From positions 2,480,001 through 2,544,000 of the forward strand of contig NC_088941.1 of the NCBI RefSeq assembly GCF_033473495.1: a DNA stretch of 64,000 nucleotides, read 5' to 3'. The notes beneath the pieces were generated by a model that had not been told where the DNA came from, did no database searches, and saw only the letters and a list, made by a program, of their open reading frames with translations. The DNA is from Cercospora beticola (lineage: Eukaryota; Ascomycota; Dothideomycetes; Mycosphaerellales; Mycosphaerellaceae). The position numbers and the translations under genes were made by a program. Shown here piece by piece: positions 35,631 to 46,298 of the stretch (positions are counted from its first letter, which is position 1; each line of letters begins with the position of its first letter).

Positions 35631-37622
35631 TCATAGCTCCTCAGATCCTCTGTTAAATGTGCGTCTTGTGCCGCCCTCCTCGTCCATTTCTTGCAACTGT
35701 GCTCTGACGTCCTTGATCAAACTCTTGGCTTCCTCAACCTCAATTCCGTCTTGACATAACTCATTCGCGAGGTCCATGGTACGCTGCCAGTCCCCACTAG
35801 TATGACTCCATCTTGCCAACCAGAGCCGAGCACGACTTGTGATCTGGGTGACACCCAGGCCGTCTTCGCCCTCGTCCGCGCCCTCTTCTTGCGCAAGCGT
35901 GAGCTCCATGTATGCAGCAGCTTCCTCCCAATCGCTCTGCTGCTCGTATAGACACGCAATCTCCCAAAGGATCTGTGGGTCAAGTGCACCTCCCACTGCT
36001 TGTGCGAGTGGATCAGTATTAGAGCTGCCAAAACTTGCGCCCGTGTCCATTTGAGCGCCAGCGATGAGCGCTCTCTTGAACGACTGGATCGCGTTTGTGG
36101 TCTTGTTGCAGCGATTGAAGGCGTGTCCGACGGCTGCCCACATTTTCGGGTCTAGAGGGTAAAGCGCCGCTGCTCGTTGGTAGTAGAATAAGCTGTAGCT
36201 GTGACATTCGAGCATTTCGTAACCTTGGCCTAGTCCGTACCATGCGCGGTAGTCCTTGCGATTCGTATCTACAGCTCGTCTGTATGACTCGATTGCAGCC
36301 TGATTGTTCTTGAGTTCGATGTACTCGTGTCCCATCAGAGTCCAGGCAGTTTGGCAATTGCGATCGAGCGCAAGGGCACGTCGGAAATGCAGCACAGCTT
36401 TTTCGTGCTCGCCTATGAGACTGTAGTAGTTGCCCAAGATGCAGTTTGTCTCTGGCCTGAACTTGTCTGTGTCGCTTGCCATGGCCGCAAGTGTCGCCAG
36501 CTTTGGTCTGTTCTGTAGTACGTAGAGGAGATTGCTGTATATTTCCATTGCGTCCAGCCGATGAGGAAACCTACGAAGCAATTCTTCGAAGAGCGCTGTA
36601 GCTGTGTCGTAGTCACGCATATGATAGAGCAGTAGTGCTTTCTGCTGCAACAGAAACGCCGAGCGTGGAAAGATGTCCAGCATCCGGGTCAATGTGTCAA
36701 ACACCTGCGGGTCCTGTTGAAAGAGCTCCTGGCTGCAGTAGATGATGAAGATGAAAGTCATGATGTTCTTTGGTAGACTGGCCTTGAAAGTGTCGTCAAG
36801 CTGCTCAGGGTTCTCTATTAGTGATGCGAGCTCGAGCCAGGCCGACCAGTTCCACGGGTTCAAGTTCACGCTCCTCAACAGCCACTGCATAGCCAGTCTC
36901 TCTGACTTGGACTTGATCAGGATAATGCCGTAGAGGTAGTCCAGCCACCCGTCGGAATTGCTCAAGTCCTCCAGTCCGCCTCGCGCGTTGAAGTACTCCT
37001 CGAGCACGATCGCAACGCCTGGCACTTCCTTATTAGCAGTAAGAGGGCCATCGTGAGGTCCTAGAATCGTCTCCGACTCTTCATTCTTTCGCTTCTCGCC
37101 CGAAAGATATCGCGCATAAAGCGCGAGAAACAGAGACTTCTGGCTCAGATTCTTCGGCGTCTGCAGCAACGGTGCTCGCCTGAGCTTCTGCGCGCGAGCA
37201 TCAGCTGAACCAAGCGGCGTCCTCTTATCCTTCTTTGGCGTCGACTTCACATCAGAAGGATGAACCGTCTCGTACGAAGGAGCAGCATGTGGAACCTGAC
37301 TCGGCAAGAAGACCGCAGCACAGCGATCGAACTCGCGACAGTCGAAGAAAGATTTTGCCATCAAATAGCGAGGTAGCTCTTTGGCTTCCCGTCGGACTTC
37401 TTTTGGATCCCGATTGGTGGTCTGGATGGTGGGCAAAGGTGCCTCGTCATCATCGATCTCAGTATCGGATCCATCGCCTTCTGCGAGTTCTGCGGGATCC
37501 TCGAATGAGTTCAGAAGCTCTGCAGACCATTGCGCTGCGAAGTAGAGGCATCGCTCGTTGCAGGCGGCGATTGCTTGCTGCAGCTGTGCCACCAGCTCAG
37601 CTTCTTGTTCGCTCGAAAGCAT
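35631..37622 (-). CDS. cdc23: Anaphase-promoting complex subunit 8 (Cdc23)
   Basis: Uninterrupted frame of 663 residues from the ATG at 37622. The first 60 or so residues (helical, then acidic) and the segment with ELPRYLMAKSFFDCREFDRCAAVFL match the APC8 N-terminal region. From about residue 240 on come consecutive TPR repeats, among them CILGNYYSLIGEHEKAVLHF, RRALALDRNCQTAWTLMGHEYIELKNNQAAIESYRRA and YRAWYGLGQGYEMLECHSYS. APC8 dimerises through its TPR superhelix in the arc lamp of the APC/C, the ubiquitin ligase that triggers anaphase. The tail is acidic with RRTFNRGSEEL. No intron is needed, and length is near family average. Confidence 0.94.
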   Translation of the reverse strand: MLSSEQEAELVAQLQQAIAACNERCLYFAAQWSAELLNSFEDPAELAEGDGSDTEIDDDEAPLPTIQTTNRDPKEVRREAKELPRYLMAKSFFDCREFDRCAAVFLPSQVPHAAPSYETVHPSDVKSTPKKDKRTPLGSADARAQKLRRAPLLQTPKNLSQKSLFLALYARYLSGEKRKNEESETILGPHDGPLTANKEVPGVAIVLEEYFNARGGLEDLSNSDGWLDYLYGIILIKSKSERLAMQWLLRSVNLNPWNWSAWLELASLIENPEQLDDTFKASLPKNIMTFIFIIYCSQELFQQDPQVFDTLTRMLDIFPRSAFLLQQKALLLYHMRDYDTATALFEELLRRFPHRLDAMEIYSNLLYVLQNRPKLATLAAMASDTDKFRPETNCILGNYYSLIGEHEKAVLHFRRALALDRNCQTAWTLMGHEYIELKNNQAAIESYRRAVDTNRKDYRAWYGLGQGYEMLECHSYSLFYYQRAAALYPLDPKMWAAVGHAFNRCNKTTNAIQSFKRALIAGAQMDTGASFGSSNTDPLAQAVGGALDPQILWEIACLYEQQSDWEEAAAYMELTLAQEEGADEGEDGLGVTQITSRARLWLARWSHTSGDWQRTMDLANELCQDGIEVEEAKSLIKDVRAQLQEMDEEGGTRRTFNRGSEEL

Positions 37623-37980
37623 TTTGGTCGGTGTGATCAGCAGCAGAACTGACGTTCTGCCTTCTCAACCTGATGCCGCCGTATGTGTTATTATCGGCGC
37701 CGATTGTGAAGCCGGTGTGCGGTGTGGCGCATAATGTGGTTGATCAGTTCGGTCTTGGTAATGAAATGCAAACAAACGCGTCTCGAGTCAAAGTCGCAGG
37801 CGCGTGCCGGGACGAAGCTAAGTCTTGGCACCTGCAACAAGAGGAACACGTTCGAGACGGCAAGATGGTCCTGAGTCTTCTGTTGCGCTGTTACAACTTC
37901 TATATACTCTAGCAAGCTCTCTTGTGCCATTGTAAGCCTTCACCCGCTTCTACATGATTCATCGAGCTGCTGAAACATTT
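37623..37980. other. Intergenic between FPP synthase and cdc23
   Basis: Upstream region of cdc23. A 79-codon minus-strand frame (37930-37691) starts with ATG and could be an upstream ORF of cdc23, but it has no other support. Confidence 0.45.
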
Positions 37981-39185
37981 CTACTTGCTTCGCTTGTAGA
38001 TCTTCCTCAAGAACTCGTCGAACACCTCCTTCTTGAGTCCTTCGCTCTCGTCAATAGCCTGAATCTTCTGGCGAATATCCGCGACCCGCTCCTCCTCGTA
38101 CTTCTGGTAAATACCCTCCAAGCCCAACTCGTTGTATAGCTGCTTCACTGCTGCCTCCTTCTTGCTGTCCTTCTGTCCATAGTTCTCCTCAAGCACTTTC
38201 CTCTGCTCAGGTGTGGCAATTTTCAAAGCCTGGTTCACGAGCCACGAGCACTTGTTGTCCTGAATATCTGTGCCAATCTTGCCGAGCGTGGCTGGGTCGG
38301 CGAAGTTGTCCAGGTAGTCGTCCTGCACCTGGAAGTATTCTCCCATTGGGATCAGAATGTCCTCCGCAGTCTTCAAGTTCTTCTCAGTAGCAAAGCCCGA
38401 GAAGTGCAGGGCCAAAGCCACTGGCAGGTAGAAGCTGTAGTATGCAGTCTTGTAGATCACAATGAATGTGTACTTCTCCAGCGAGAAATTGTCCAGATCA
38501 ACGTGATCTTCCGGTGCGGTCAAGAGATCGCATGTCTGTCCCAACTCCGTCTGGAATGTGACACCGTGGAACAACTCGATGACGTCCACATAGTACTTCT
38601 CTTTCTTGAAATACTTCTTCAGAAGCAAGTATATTGAGCTCTCGAGCATAAAAGCGTCGTTGATCGCAATCATGCCAACATTAGGCATGAGGTACCAGCA
38701 TGGATTGCCTCGTCGTGTTTTCGAGCTGTCCATGATATCGTCGGAAACGAGGAAGAAGGCTTGGAGGAGCTCGATGAACCAGCCCAACAGCGCAGTGTGA
38801 AAGAACTCTTCGTCGGTGAGTTTGCGGCCGAGGAGGAGCTGGGTCGTGTCGATGACTGAAAGTCCGCGATTGCATTTTCCACCGAGCGTGTTGTGGTAGA
38901 GTGACTGTTAAGTGGTTGTCAGCTATTTCCAGATCGTCTGTATTGTCAATGTATCTCCTGCAGAGTACTGCATTGTCTCTCTTTCAATCTCCACACCATG
39001 GAGCTCGCTCCGCATTGCGTCTCTCTCGGCATGGCACCTCCTCAAGCTCCTGCGTAGTTGAAAGCTCCTACCTTCTCGAACCAAGTCAATGCCTGCTCAG
39101 GCAACTTGTATTTCTGACATTCCGCCTTAAGATCCTCCACCAGCTTCGGGAACACGCCCTCAAACTCTTTCAACGTCGCAGGCAT
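37981..39185 (-). CDS. erg20: Farnesyl diphosphate synthase
   Basis: Two exons: 39185-39072 and 38904-37981, with a 167-base intron (gtagga...acag), giving 345 residues. It condenses DMAPP and GPP with IPP to form FPP for sterols, dolichol, ubiquinone and prenylation. Exon 2 starts [20 protein letters not shown], with the family's GGK-x-NRG. The first aspartate-rich motif is [12 protein letters not shown], and the second is [26 protein letters not shown] and the terminal basic KIYKRSK are also canonical. The residues just upstream of DDIMD ([12 protein letters not shown]) include the bulky aromatics that limit chain length to C15. Cytosolic; no leader seen. Confidence 0.95.
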
Positions 39186-40434
39186 ATTTGTAAACCGCAA
39201 CGACACGAATCTCGGGATGTCTGTCGTTGCTCTCGAAATCGCTCTTCTCGGCGCCTGAACTCGTTTTGCGCCGCACGGTCTAGATCGAGGGAGTATGTGT
39301 AGAAGTTGTCGAAACCCAATGGCAGATGTTGTTGGTGCGAGTAGCGAACGAAGTTGCATAAAACCAAGAATCGCGAAATCGAACCATTGCGGAAAGCGTT
39401 CCTCCCCAAATATTGTTCAACTGATCCCTGTCAATTCAAGGGTCCACCACACTTTTGGCTCCCCACTTCACATGCAGGAACGTATTCTTTGACTTCACTT
39501 CACGAGCATCACATTCTGGGCGCTCATCATTGGCATCGACATCATCTGTGCATCAGGGTCATGATTGTGTGTTGCGTCGCAATTGCACACAACTGCATAG
39601 ACACCATCTTCCTGCTTTGCACTGAATCACACCTTCTCACTCCTCCACACTGCTCAATACCGAAACCAATACTCAGAAACAGAATCATGCACAGCATAGC
39701 ACCTCGCAAGAAGCCTCAACCACCTCGACACAACTCGTCTCCACTAATACGCCCAACTCCTCCTACATCTCCGACATGCCTTCCTGCCCGCTTTCTTCTC
39801 ATCTCCGCCTGCCACAACATCATTGCGCTCTCTGTCACCAAGTCCACCACTCACCCAAGGTATCCCTACGATCTCCTCGGGTCGCACATTTTTTCCCGAT
39901 CCGTACCTCCCTCCCACCCAGACACTCGTAGCACGGTCTTCGAGGCCGTTGAAAGAGAACGGTTTGTTTTTGATTAATGCTTCGTAACACCGTTGCTCTT
40001 CCTTTTCCGGAATGCATTTCCAACAGGGATGAAGAGGTTCAGGAAAGTTTCCTGCGCCTTGTGGATTGGTCACAAAGTAGTGGAATCTGGGAAGCGAAGT
40101 CATGGTTGGGTTGTAGATCTTTGGGTACGGCCGCATTGGTAGTAATTTCATATAGGTCCTTCGACTTTTTTTTTTAGCGGGAAAGTTCATGGCGAAGCAG
40201 CAGTGAATCACGTTGTGCCTAGATCCAGACCGAGGGAATGCATGTAAGAAAACGACAGATCTTTCGCAACAGTGAATCGAGCAGAAGTTTGTATTATGAT
40301 TGCCATGATCGCCTTTGTCGCTCAACACGCAAAGCACTGCAAAAAGGTGAACAAATACTAAGATGCGTTGAAGCACTGCACACATGTTGCATGCCCTGCC
40401 AATTACCATCCCAGTGGACACTCTTCGCATAATA
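39186..40434. other. Intergenic: FPP synthase promoter region, possible small gene
   Basis: Lies between two minus-strand genes. Holds a plausible but unproven small ORF (39744-40151, listed separately) and a run of ten or so T residues near 40168. Nothing else is seen. Confidence 0.4.
39744..40151 (-). CDS. Possible small hypothetical protein
   Basis: An ATG at 40151 opens 135 codons (MKLLPMRPYPKIYNP...), with a fairly protein-like middle part (FHYFVTNPQGAGNFPEPLHP, then EEQRCYEALIKNK). The same frame is open upstream to 40430, five bases past the SLATT gene's stop, but that part looks non-coding. The C-terminus becomes basic (GRKACRRCRRSWAY), and a gtgagt inside it could be a donor for a different ending. 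It may be FPP synthase 5' leader sequence or chance. No family recognised. Confidence 0.25.
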   Translation of the reverse strand: MKLLPMRPYPKIYNPTMTSLPRFHYFVTNPQGAGNFPEPLHPCWKCIPEKEEQRCYEALIKNKPFSFNGLEDRATSVWVGGRYGSGKNVRPEEIVGIPWVSGGLGDRERNDVVAGGDEKKAGRKACRRCRRSWAY

Positions 40435-41574
40435 TCACTTCACTGGTGGATCTTCTTGCGCCATGTCCCCATTGGCCTTGTTGCCTGCTTTGTTCGACTT
40501 TGTCCGTTCCGCTCCTGGTGGTCGATGTGCGGTGGCAGGGCTGGCATCGGGATCAACGACAACGACGTGAGCTGTACTGTTTGCTTGGGGGCCAGCATCC
40601 GATGAGACACTCTGGACGGCGGCCACACTTGACTCGGGATTTGAAGCTGGTGCTGGTGTGGAAGACTCTTGGTGATCGGTGTCTGCGTCTGCTGTGCCGT
40701 CAAGAGGGTGGTTGATTGTTGGGGGTAGTTCCGCTTTAGGTGTAGTAGGAGCAGGCGCTTTAGTTGCCGGACTCTCATCTGGATCAGGCAGAGGTGGAGA
40801 CTCTGCTGCGGGCACGGCAGCTGGTGCCGAGATGGGAGCAGGAACCTGAGCGGGTGCTGAAGGGTTTGGTGCAGATGGATATTGAGGTTGTGGTTGCGCA
40901 GAACGAGTGCTGCGAAGACCAGAGTTCGCAGAGTCGCTGCTGATTCCCGCGCCACCGTAATAGTCCGGATCGTTGATAGTGTTCGTCTTGACAGCGCGAT
41001 CATACAATCTGGTCAGCCTTGCCACCTCACTGCGCACTGTCACGGCCTCATCCGTATCGATCGCGTCGTATCCATGTATTCCCTGGCTGATACCTCTCCA
41101 CATTGTGGCAGAGTTGTCAATCTCATCGACGACCCGATCTAGATCATCCCGAAACATCCTTGCTCGCATTGGCTGGCCCCGTGATTTCAAGAAAGCTACC
41201 AGTCCAGCTATGATGGTGTTCAGGGCGCCAAACACGGTGATTAGCCAGCGAGGTGAGTCGCTCGCGCCCATGCCCGTCAGGGAGGCTCCAAGCACGATCT
41301 GAGAGAGCAGCAATGTGTTCGTCAGAGCAGAGGTGAAGGCATACATCCTACTCTGCGCCTTTCGATGTTCGATTGCACGGTGATACAGGGAATCCTTGGG
41401 TGGTGTATAGGACTTCGTATGTGGATGCTCTAATGGTCGATTGCCTACCAGGAAGCAGAACTGGTTATAGGCATTCGGCAAGGTCTCTGTCTCCGGCTGA
41501 TTTGGGGGTTGCTGTATTGCGAATAATCCAGGGAATTGGAGGAGAGGCGTCCTTTCATCTGTGCTTGCGGGCAT
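40435..41574 (-). CDS. Fungal SLATT-domain membrane protein
   Basis: Single exon, 379 residues from the ATG at 41574 (MPASTDERTPLL); the frame before it opens with TTG. The domain starts around YHRAIEHRKAQSRMYAFTSALTNTLLLSQIVLG (helix 1) and continues with RWLITVFGALNTIIAGLVAFLKSRGQPMRARMF (helix 2) and a cytosolic helical part around DLDRVVDEIDNSATMW. Two close TM helices with this arginine-rich exit is the fungal SLATT architecture, related to the two-TM effector modules of bacterial SMODS/SLOG conflict systems. The last 170 residues are a Pro/Ala/Ser-rich disordered tail with no enzyme. Function in fungi is unknown; pore formation or a signal-dependent membrane role is extrapolated from bacterial relatives. 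Confidence 0.82.
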   Translation of the reverse strand: MPASTDERTPLLQFPGLFAIQQPPNQPETETLPNAYNQFCFLVGNRPLEHPHTKSYTPPKDSLYHRAIEHRKAQSRMYAFTSALTNTLLLSQIVLGASLTGMGASDSPRWLITVFGALNTIIAGLVAFLKSRGQPMRARMFRDDLDRVVDEIDNSATMWRGISQGIHGYDAIDTDEAVTVRSEVARLTRLYDRAVKTNTINDPDYYGGAGISSDSANSGLRSTRSAQPQPQYPSAPNPSAPAQVPAPISAPAAVPAAESPPLPDPDESPATKAPAPTTPKAELPPTINHPLDGTADADTDHQESSTPAPASNPESSVAAVQSVSSDAGPQANSTAHVVVVDPDASPATAHRPPGAERTKSNKAGNKANGDMAQEDPPVK

Positions 41575-43606
41575 GTTTGGACGTCCAACTCTCAGGCAGT
41601 AGGGCTTCGGAACCAAAGTCCACCAGGCAGCTGGTCCTTATAGAGATGTACCACTCCCAGGTCCCTTGCTTCGTCCGAGCGATGATGTTGTAGGAATATC
41701 AAGAGAACACGATGATAAGCAGGAAATGCAGGCGTCGGCGCATTGGGTTGAAAGCGGACACGCGGGGCGCCAACAGCATTCGTAGTGGAAAACAGTTCTC
41801 AGTAGTCGCGTTCCGAGCCACCTGCCCGATGGATGCCATGTCGCATCTGTGCCGTCGACACGGCATGCCGATAGAAGGCCCGTCCGAAGCCGTGTTTCCC
41901 GTTCTCCATAGCACTTGCACGCCGTTCACGTTGCTGCCGTGGATGAGATGCTGGCGCGAGTAAGGTTTCGCTTGTGGTTTGCCTTGGCGCTCGTTGCACA
42001 GGGCTGCATGGGGGATGAGCGCGACGCGTGTGGAGAGACTTCAGGTGCGACTTGGTGATGCTCAAGAGTAGTCTTTCGTTCCCGATGGCCAAGCGAAGTA
42101 GGAGAGGCAGAGCTCCAAGATGCGCTTGCCTTTGGTCGGACCAAGATCGAGCGTCGTGACAAGGGTGGCCCAGCCTACAGCGTCATTGCTGCCTCTGCAC
42201 GACTTCACTCACAACCTCTCGATGTTTGGTATACGACGGCCAGACAGCCACAATCGAATCGCGGCTGGGCATCGAAGCCGGCTCCCCTGAGGATAGGTGG
42301 TTACGGCGTGGTTGCTCCCTGCCACAGCATGCAACTGTCACCGCGACAAGAGAAGAGCTAGGATGGCAGAGGCCGACGGGAGGTAGAAGAGACCATCAGC
42401 TCGATTGGCCATGGAAGTTTTCATCCCAGCACCATCATGAAATGCCAGATTGAAAAGAGATGCGACGATGAGCAGCCAAGAACAACCAGGATAATAAAGC
42501 CACTGGAAATTCCCAGTGCGTCGATGTGACCAATCTCACCCTTCGTCACAATGGCGTAGGGCCCAACCGCGCTTCAATTTTTGACCGGCGCTCACGCATG
42601 CATCGGAATTCTGAATGCGTTGATGCTCCGTCACTACCTCGGAATACTCTCGCGCGTGGATGCTTCCGATGGTGATTCATAGTCGGATCCGAATCTCGAG
42701 ATGATCTGGACTATGCTCCGTTCATCTGTCCTGGACTGGAGAAACTGGCATGCTGGTGCTGGTGCTGGTGCACCTGTGCCCTACCACGCGTTGGTGTGAT
42801 TGTAACATTGCTAGTCGCTGTTCGCAGCTATTCAGCATACGGAGTGGACGAAGGACTTTCTCACCTGCGTGCTTGCTGGAATTCCACGCCGCTCATTGAT
42901 TCGCGCCCGGTCATTGGATAGGGCTCCACATTGCCTGGTTGGAAACAGATGCACTGCAGCGGCCTGTTCTGCAACGAAGGTGGGCACACGTGGGAGGCCC
43001 CGCCATCTCTTTCGCACAACGCGCACGCCTGTCAAATGCTTCCCCACGACCCGGACAGTCTGCTGCGGTATGCTGCGCCAGCGCTACTGATATTGAAGCA
43101 GTGCCATCAATGTGCCGCAGCTGCGGCACGGTCCTCTGTCGTTCCGGGCCCTGATCCAAAAGATTCTCTCTAACCACTCCTAATGATCTGCAGTCTTCGC
43201 GCTAGCCCTGGAACATGAAATGCACTTTTGTAGGTAGTGCACACCGCGGCAGATGCTCCACAACTTCGGCTGTCGACCCAATCTGGACGGACGCCTATTG
43301 ACTGCGAGGCGCTGTAAGCATCACTGCCCAAGCACTCGACCGTCAACCAAAGAAAACTCCGGCCCGGCAAGGTACTTCGGCGCCATAGACGGTACGACAA
43401 GCCGATGCCCTGCGATAGTGGGATGGAGGTGCTATGTTGCAGCGGGACACGCTGGTGCGACCGTGGGAACGAGACGCCTTGTCCCTGCATAGAATAGAGC
43501 GCAAACGGCGCACCGCCGACCTCGTCGCAGACAGCCACCCCGTCAAGCACTTCCAAGAGTCGGACCAGAAGTCGATGCGGATCGAGTACCGTGATATGCG
43601 AGTAAC
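41575..43606. other. Intergenic, 2.0 kb
   Basis: Upstream of the SLATT gene. Contains a short ggtgct-type triplet run near 42752-42772. Overlapping frames near 42.9-43.5 kb on both strands have shadow composition. No gene is supported. Confidence 0.45.
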
Positions 43607-44002
43607 ATGTCGGAAACGGCCACGACTACGATCACGACCTGCGAGCGTGAAGAGTCGCTGAGTTGGTCAGCGACCGGCGGCGATTCGAACCACATTGCGA
43701 TCACAGTACCCGACGGAGCAGACCCGGCACCCGAAAGCGTCTCTAGTGCAGATTCGACGACGTCAGACGACACTGTTGAGACGAAAGACGACCAGACAAT
43801 GATGGCCATCTTAATACCCACGGCCCTTCTGACCCTGTTCGCGGTCGCTTGCGTGGCTGGCTCGCGGGTCTCGGGACAATTGGAGGAGGCCGCTCAGGAG
43901 CTCGCTGAGTTGTCTATTGTAACAGAGAGTCTGGAGGAGAGCGAAGAGCCGTTGGATGAAAACGTGTTGTCAATCGCGACGGACAGTGCTGAGAAGGGCT
44001 GA
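43607..44002 (+). CDS. Possible small single-TM protein
   Basis: An ATG at 43607 opens 131 codons. The N-terminal half is Ser/Thr/Asp-rich (ITTCEREESLSWSATGGDSN). One hydrophobic helix follows (MMAILIPTALLTLFAVACVAGS), then an acidic helical tail (QLEEAAQELAELSIV). Composition is protein-like and hydrophobicity is well placed, but there is no family match and no intron to confirm it. It could also be the last exon of a longer gene. Confidence 0.4.
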   Translation: MSETATTTITTCEREESLSWSATGGDSNHIAITVPDGADPAPESVSSADSTTSDDTVETKDDQTMMAILIPTALLTLFAVACVAGSRVSGQLEEAAQELAELSIVTESLEESEEPLDENVLSIATDSAEKG

Positions 44003-44551
44003 TCGAATGTGCAAGTAGCTTGCAGAGCCACATACTATGGCTTTGGGAGCAAAGAACGATATACCCGTGCGTAGAAACAATATGTGGTGTCCTCGGTAGC
44101 TGAAGCCTCTAACTGGCAAGCTGGGGGCACAAGTTGATCCGCGGGATTTGCGAGCGACAGAGGAGAAGGGCAACGAGTACGGGGCAGGTAGGACATCACG
44201 GCGTCCTGGCCAAGTCAGATTCGATTGATACTCACATCCTGAGTGGAGGGGCATGATGAGGCTTCTGAGAACGTTGCCATGTTGCAGAAATGCATAGATT
44301 CAAACGAGGTGTCGCCATGTGCCAACCGACATTCGATCGCGTTGCCATGCTGCTAAGGTGATGGCGCGAATCTGTTGTAAAACCGGTGTAGTGCCTCATC
44401 GACTGTGCTTCCGCCTGGCTTCACTCCCACCAGTGTGCCGCGATATTTGACACTTTGCCAAAGGTCTTGGCATCTCCGGGCGGCCGCATGTCGCTCCTAC
44501 AGTCATTGAGCGTGCGGCAGTCGAGACATTCCACTCCATCTCCTATACATC
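44003..44551. other. Intergenic upstream of rsm10
   Basis: Promoter region of the mitochondrial ribosomal protein gene. No gene is seen. Confidence 0.45.
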
Positions 44552-45466
44552 ATGTCGGCACCTTCATACTCGCGCTCGCTCACAAGCGCCGTCAAGAGAC
44601 TGAAAGTCAGTATCAGAGCCATATTCGTGTGATGTCCAACTTGCCGTCTGACAATATCCCAGCTCTCCCCTTCCACATCAACTTTCACAACCCAGCAGGT
44701 CCGGCAATTGCAACACTCAGCTCCACTCGCCGCACAGCCTCTGTCGCCCAATCTCGAGCGCGAGCTATCCGAGATTCGCCTCCCCAAAGCCGTGCAGGCA
44801 ACTTACCTCGCCCCATTGAAACGAGAACCCACCACACCACGCAAAGCCAACGAACCCATCGAGACTGTGTGCCAGCTTCAATTGCGCTCCTACAATGTCC
44901 GCAACTTGGAAGTCTTCTCCGACTTTGCTCTACGCGCAGCCTACTTCCTGCAACTCCCTGCCACCAGCTACAATCTCCCTCGCCGAACAGAACGATGGAC
45001 TGTGCCGAGGAGTAATTTCGTGCACAAGAAGAGTCAAGAGAACTTCGAGAGAATTACGATGAGAAGGGAAATTGTGATCAAAGAGGGGAATCCGGAGACC
45101 GTGAGTGTTTGGCTGGCATTCTTGCGAAAGTACCAGTACTACGGAGTGGGACTGAAGGCAAATGTTTTTGAGTATGGATCGTTGAAAGCTGCGGAGGAGA
45201 TGGATGCTGAGGCGAAGAGGGTTGAGGAGCTGTTGGGAAGCATAGAATTGGAGAAGCCGGCCAAGGGAATGGGCCAGCTCGGTTTGCCGGAGAAGATGGT
45301 GGATCAGGCTTTCAAGGCCAGCTGGGGAGCTTACGCGCCGAGCTCTGGGGCGCAGAGCGTGCCGGATGGGAATAAGAGAATTGCGACGGTTTCTGTCGAA
45401 GGTGGATTAATGCCAGAGAAGCAAGAGAAGAAGACGAAGGGGGCAGAGAAGGAGGAGGCCGCATAA
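44552..45466 (+). CDS. rsm10: Mitochondrial small-subunit ribosomal protein uS10m
   Basis: Two exons: 44552-44605 and 44696-45466, giving 274 residues. Exon 1 encodes MSAPSYSRSLTSAVKRLK, a basic hydroxylated leader suited to mitochondrial import. The donor is gtcagt; the acceptor is one of two tandem cag sites (44695 or 44698), giving or skipping one Gln. The S10 core runs from about residue 70: LQLRSYNVRNLEVFSDFALRAAYFL, LPRRTERWTVPRSNFVHKKS, NFERITMRREIVIKEG. The C-terminal third is a fungal extension with a Lys/Glu-rich end. It sits in the head of the mitoribosomal small subunit. Confidence 0.92.
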
Positions 45467-46298
45467 ACTGAAGCGTTGAAACCTGACGGCTGTCACCCAG
45501 CGATGCGTGCATTCCATCTCACAAATGACAGAGAGCTACAGATGCGTTGGCGCGAGATGTGACAGCAGCACGAATCTCGCCTGAAGCAGGCACGGGAATA
45601 CGGGGGCAACCATAACCGAACGATGCACTGGAGCATACTCCTACAATCGCCCAGCGAAGAGCCGCTTTCATACGCCCACCTGAGGGCATGGAGAGGCGGT
45701 TTCGAGCGAACCTGTCTTAGTCTGCGGGCCTGTTCGACCGAGTGAACACATCCACGGCACTGCAATTGACTACTCAGCAAGAGTTATCGTCGATCGAGAC
45801 TGTACAACGTTGCCTGGAAATCGACTTCCGGTTAATCCAAAGCAGCTTCGCTCCGTGCAGCAAGTACGTCACGTACATTTGCGTGCGTGTTCTCGGTCTC
45901 TACAGCAAGAAACCTTGGTCTGGACGTTACTTGCTGATAAAGCTAGTCAGTGAGCTTATATCGTTCCATTCAAAATCAACCAGAACTACCGCGTTGGGCA
46001 GCCGCGACCGTGGCTTGATGATGACGACAGACTGTATAAGCGCTTCGGACGGCGTGTCGTGCTGAGTGCACTGAAGGCATACGCCGAAAACTTGCAGCAT
46101 CTCTAGCATGGAGAGAGAGAATATCACTAGCTCCCCTGTGAACTGCATACAAGCTTATTAACCGAATTGATCACTGTTGTTCTTTGAAATATTACAGAGT
46201 GCCGAAAATTGCTAATCATCCTCCTCATTTCCTTGCGCTTGTTCACAGCAATACACCCAGCTCCAAAGCCCATCGCCTGGTCCCACTCTACCACATAT
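45467..46298. other. Intergenic between convergent rsm10 and esterase genes
   Basis: Shared 3' flank. A frame at 45742-46065 opens without ATG and has no family content. Nothing is supported. Confidence 0.45.

Noticed and set aside
37691..37930. 79-codon minus-strand ORF upstream of cdc23
   Set aside because: Could be an upstream ORF, but no family, splice or conservation evidence supports a separate gene.
39354..39977. 207-codon plus-strand frame upstream of FPP synthase
   Set aside because: Antisense to the FPP synthase promoter, His/Pro/Ser-rich with no domain.
42752..42772. ggtgct triplet run as a microsatellite
   Set aside because: Only three or so units; too short to be called a repeat locus.
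43170..43556. 128-codon minus-strand frame
   Set aside because: Overlaps other open frames on both strands and shows no recognisable feature.
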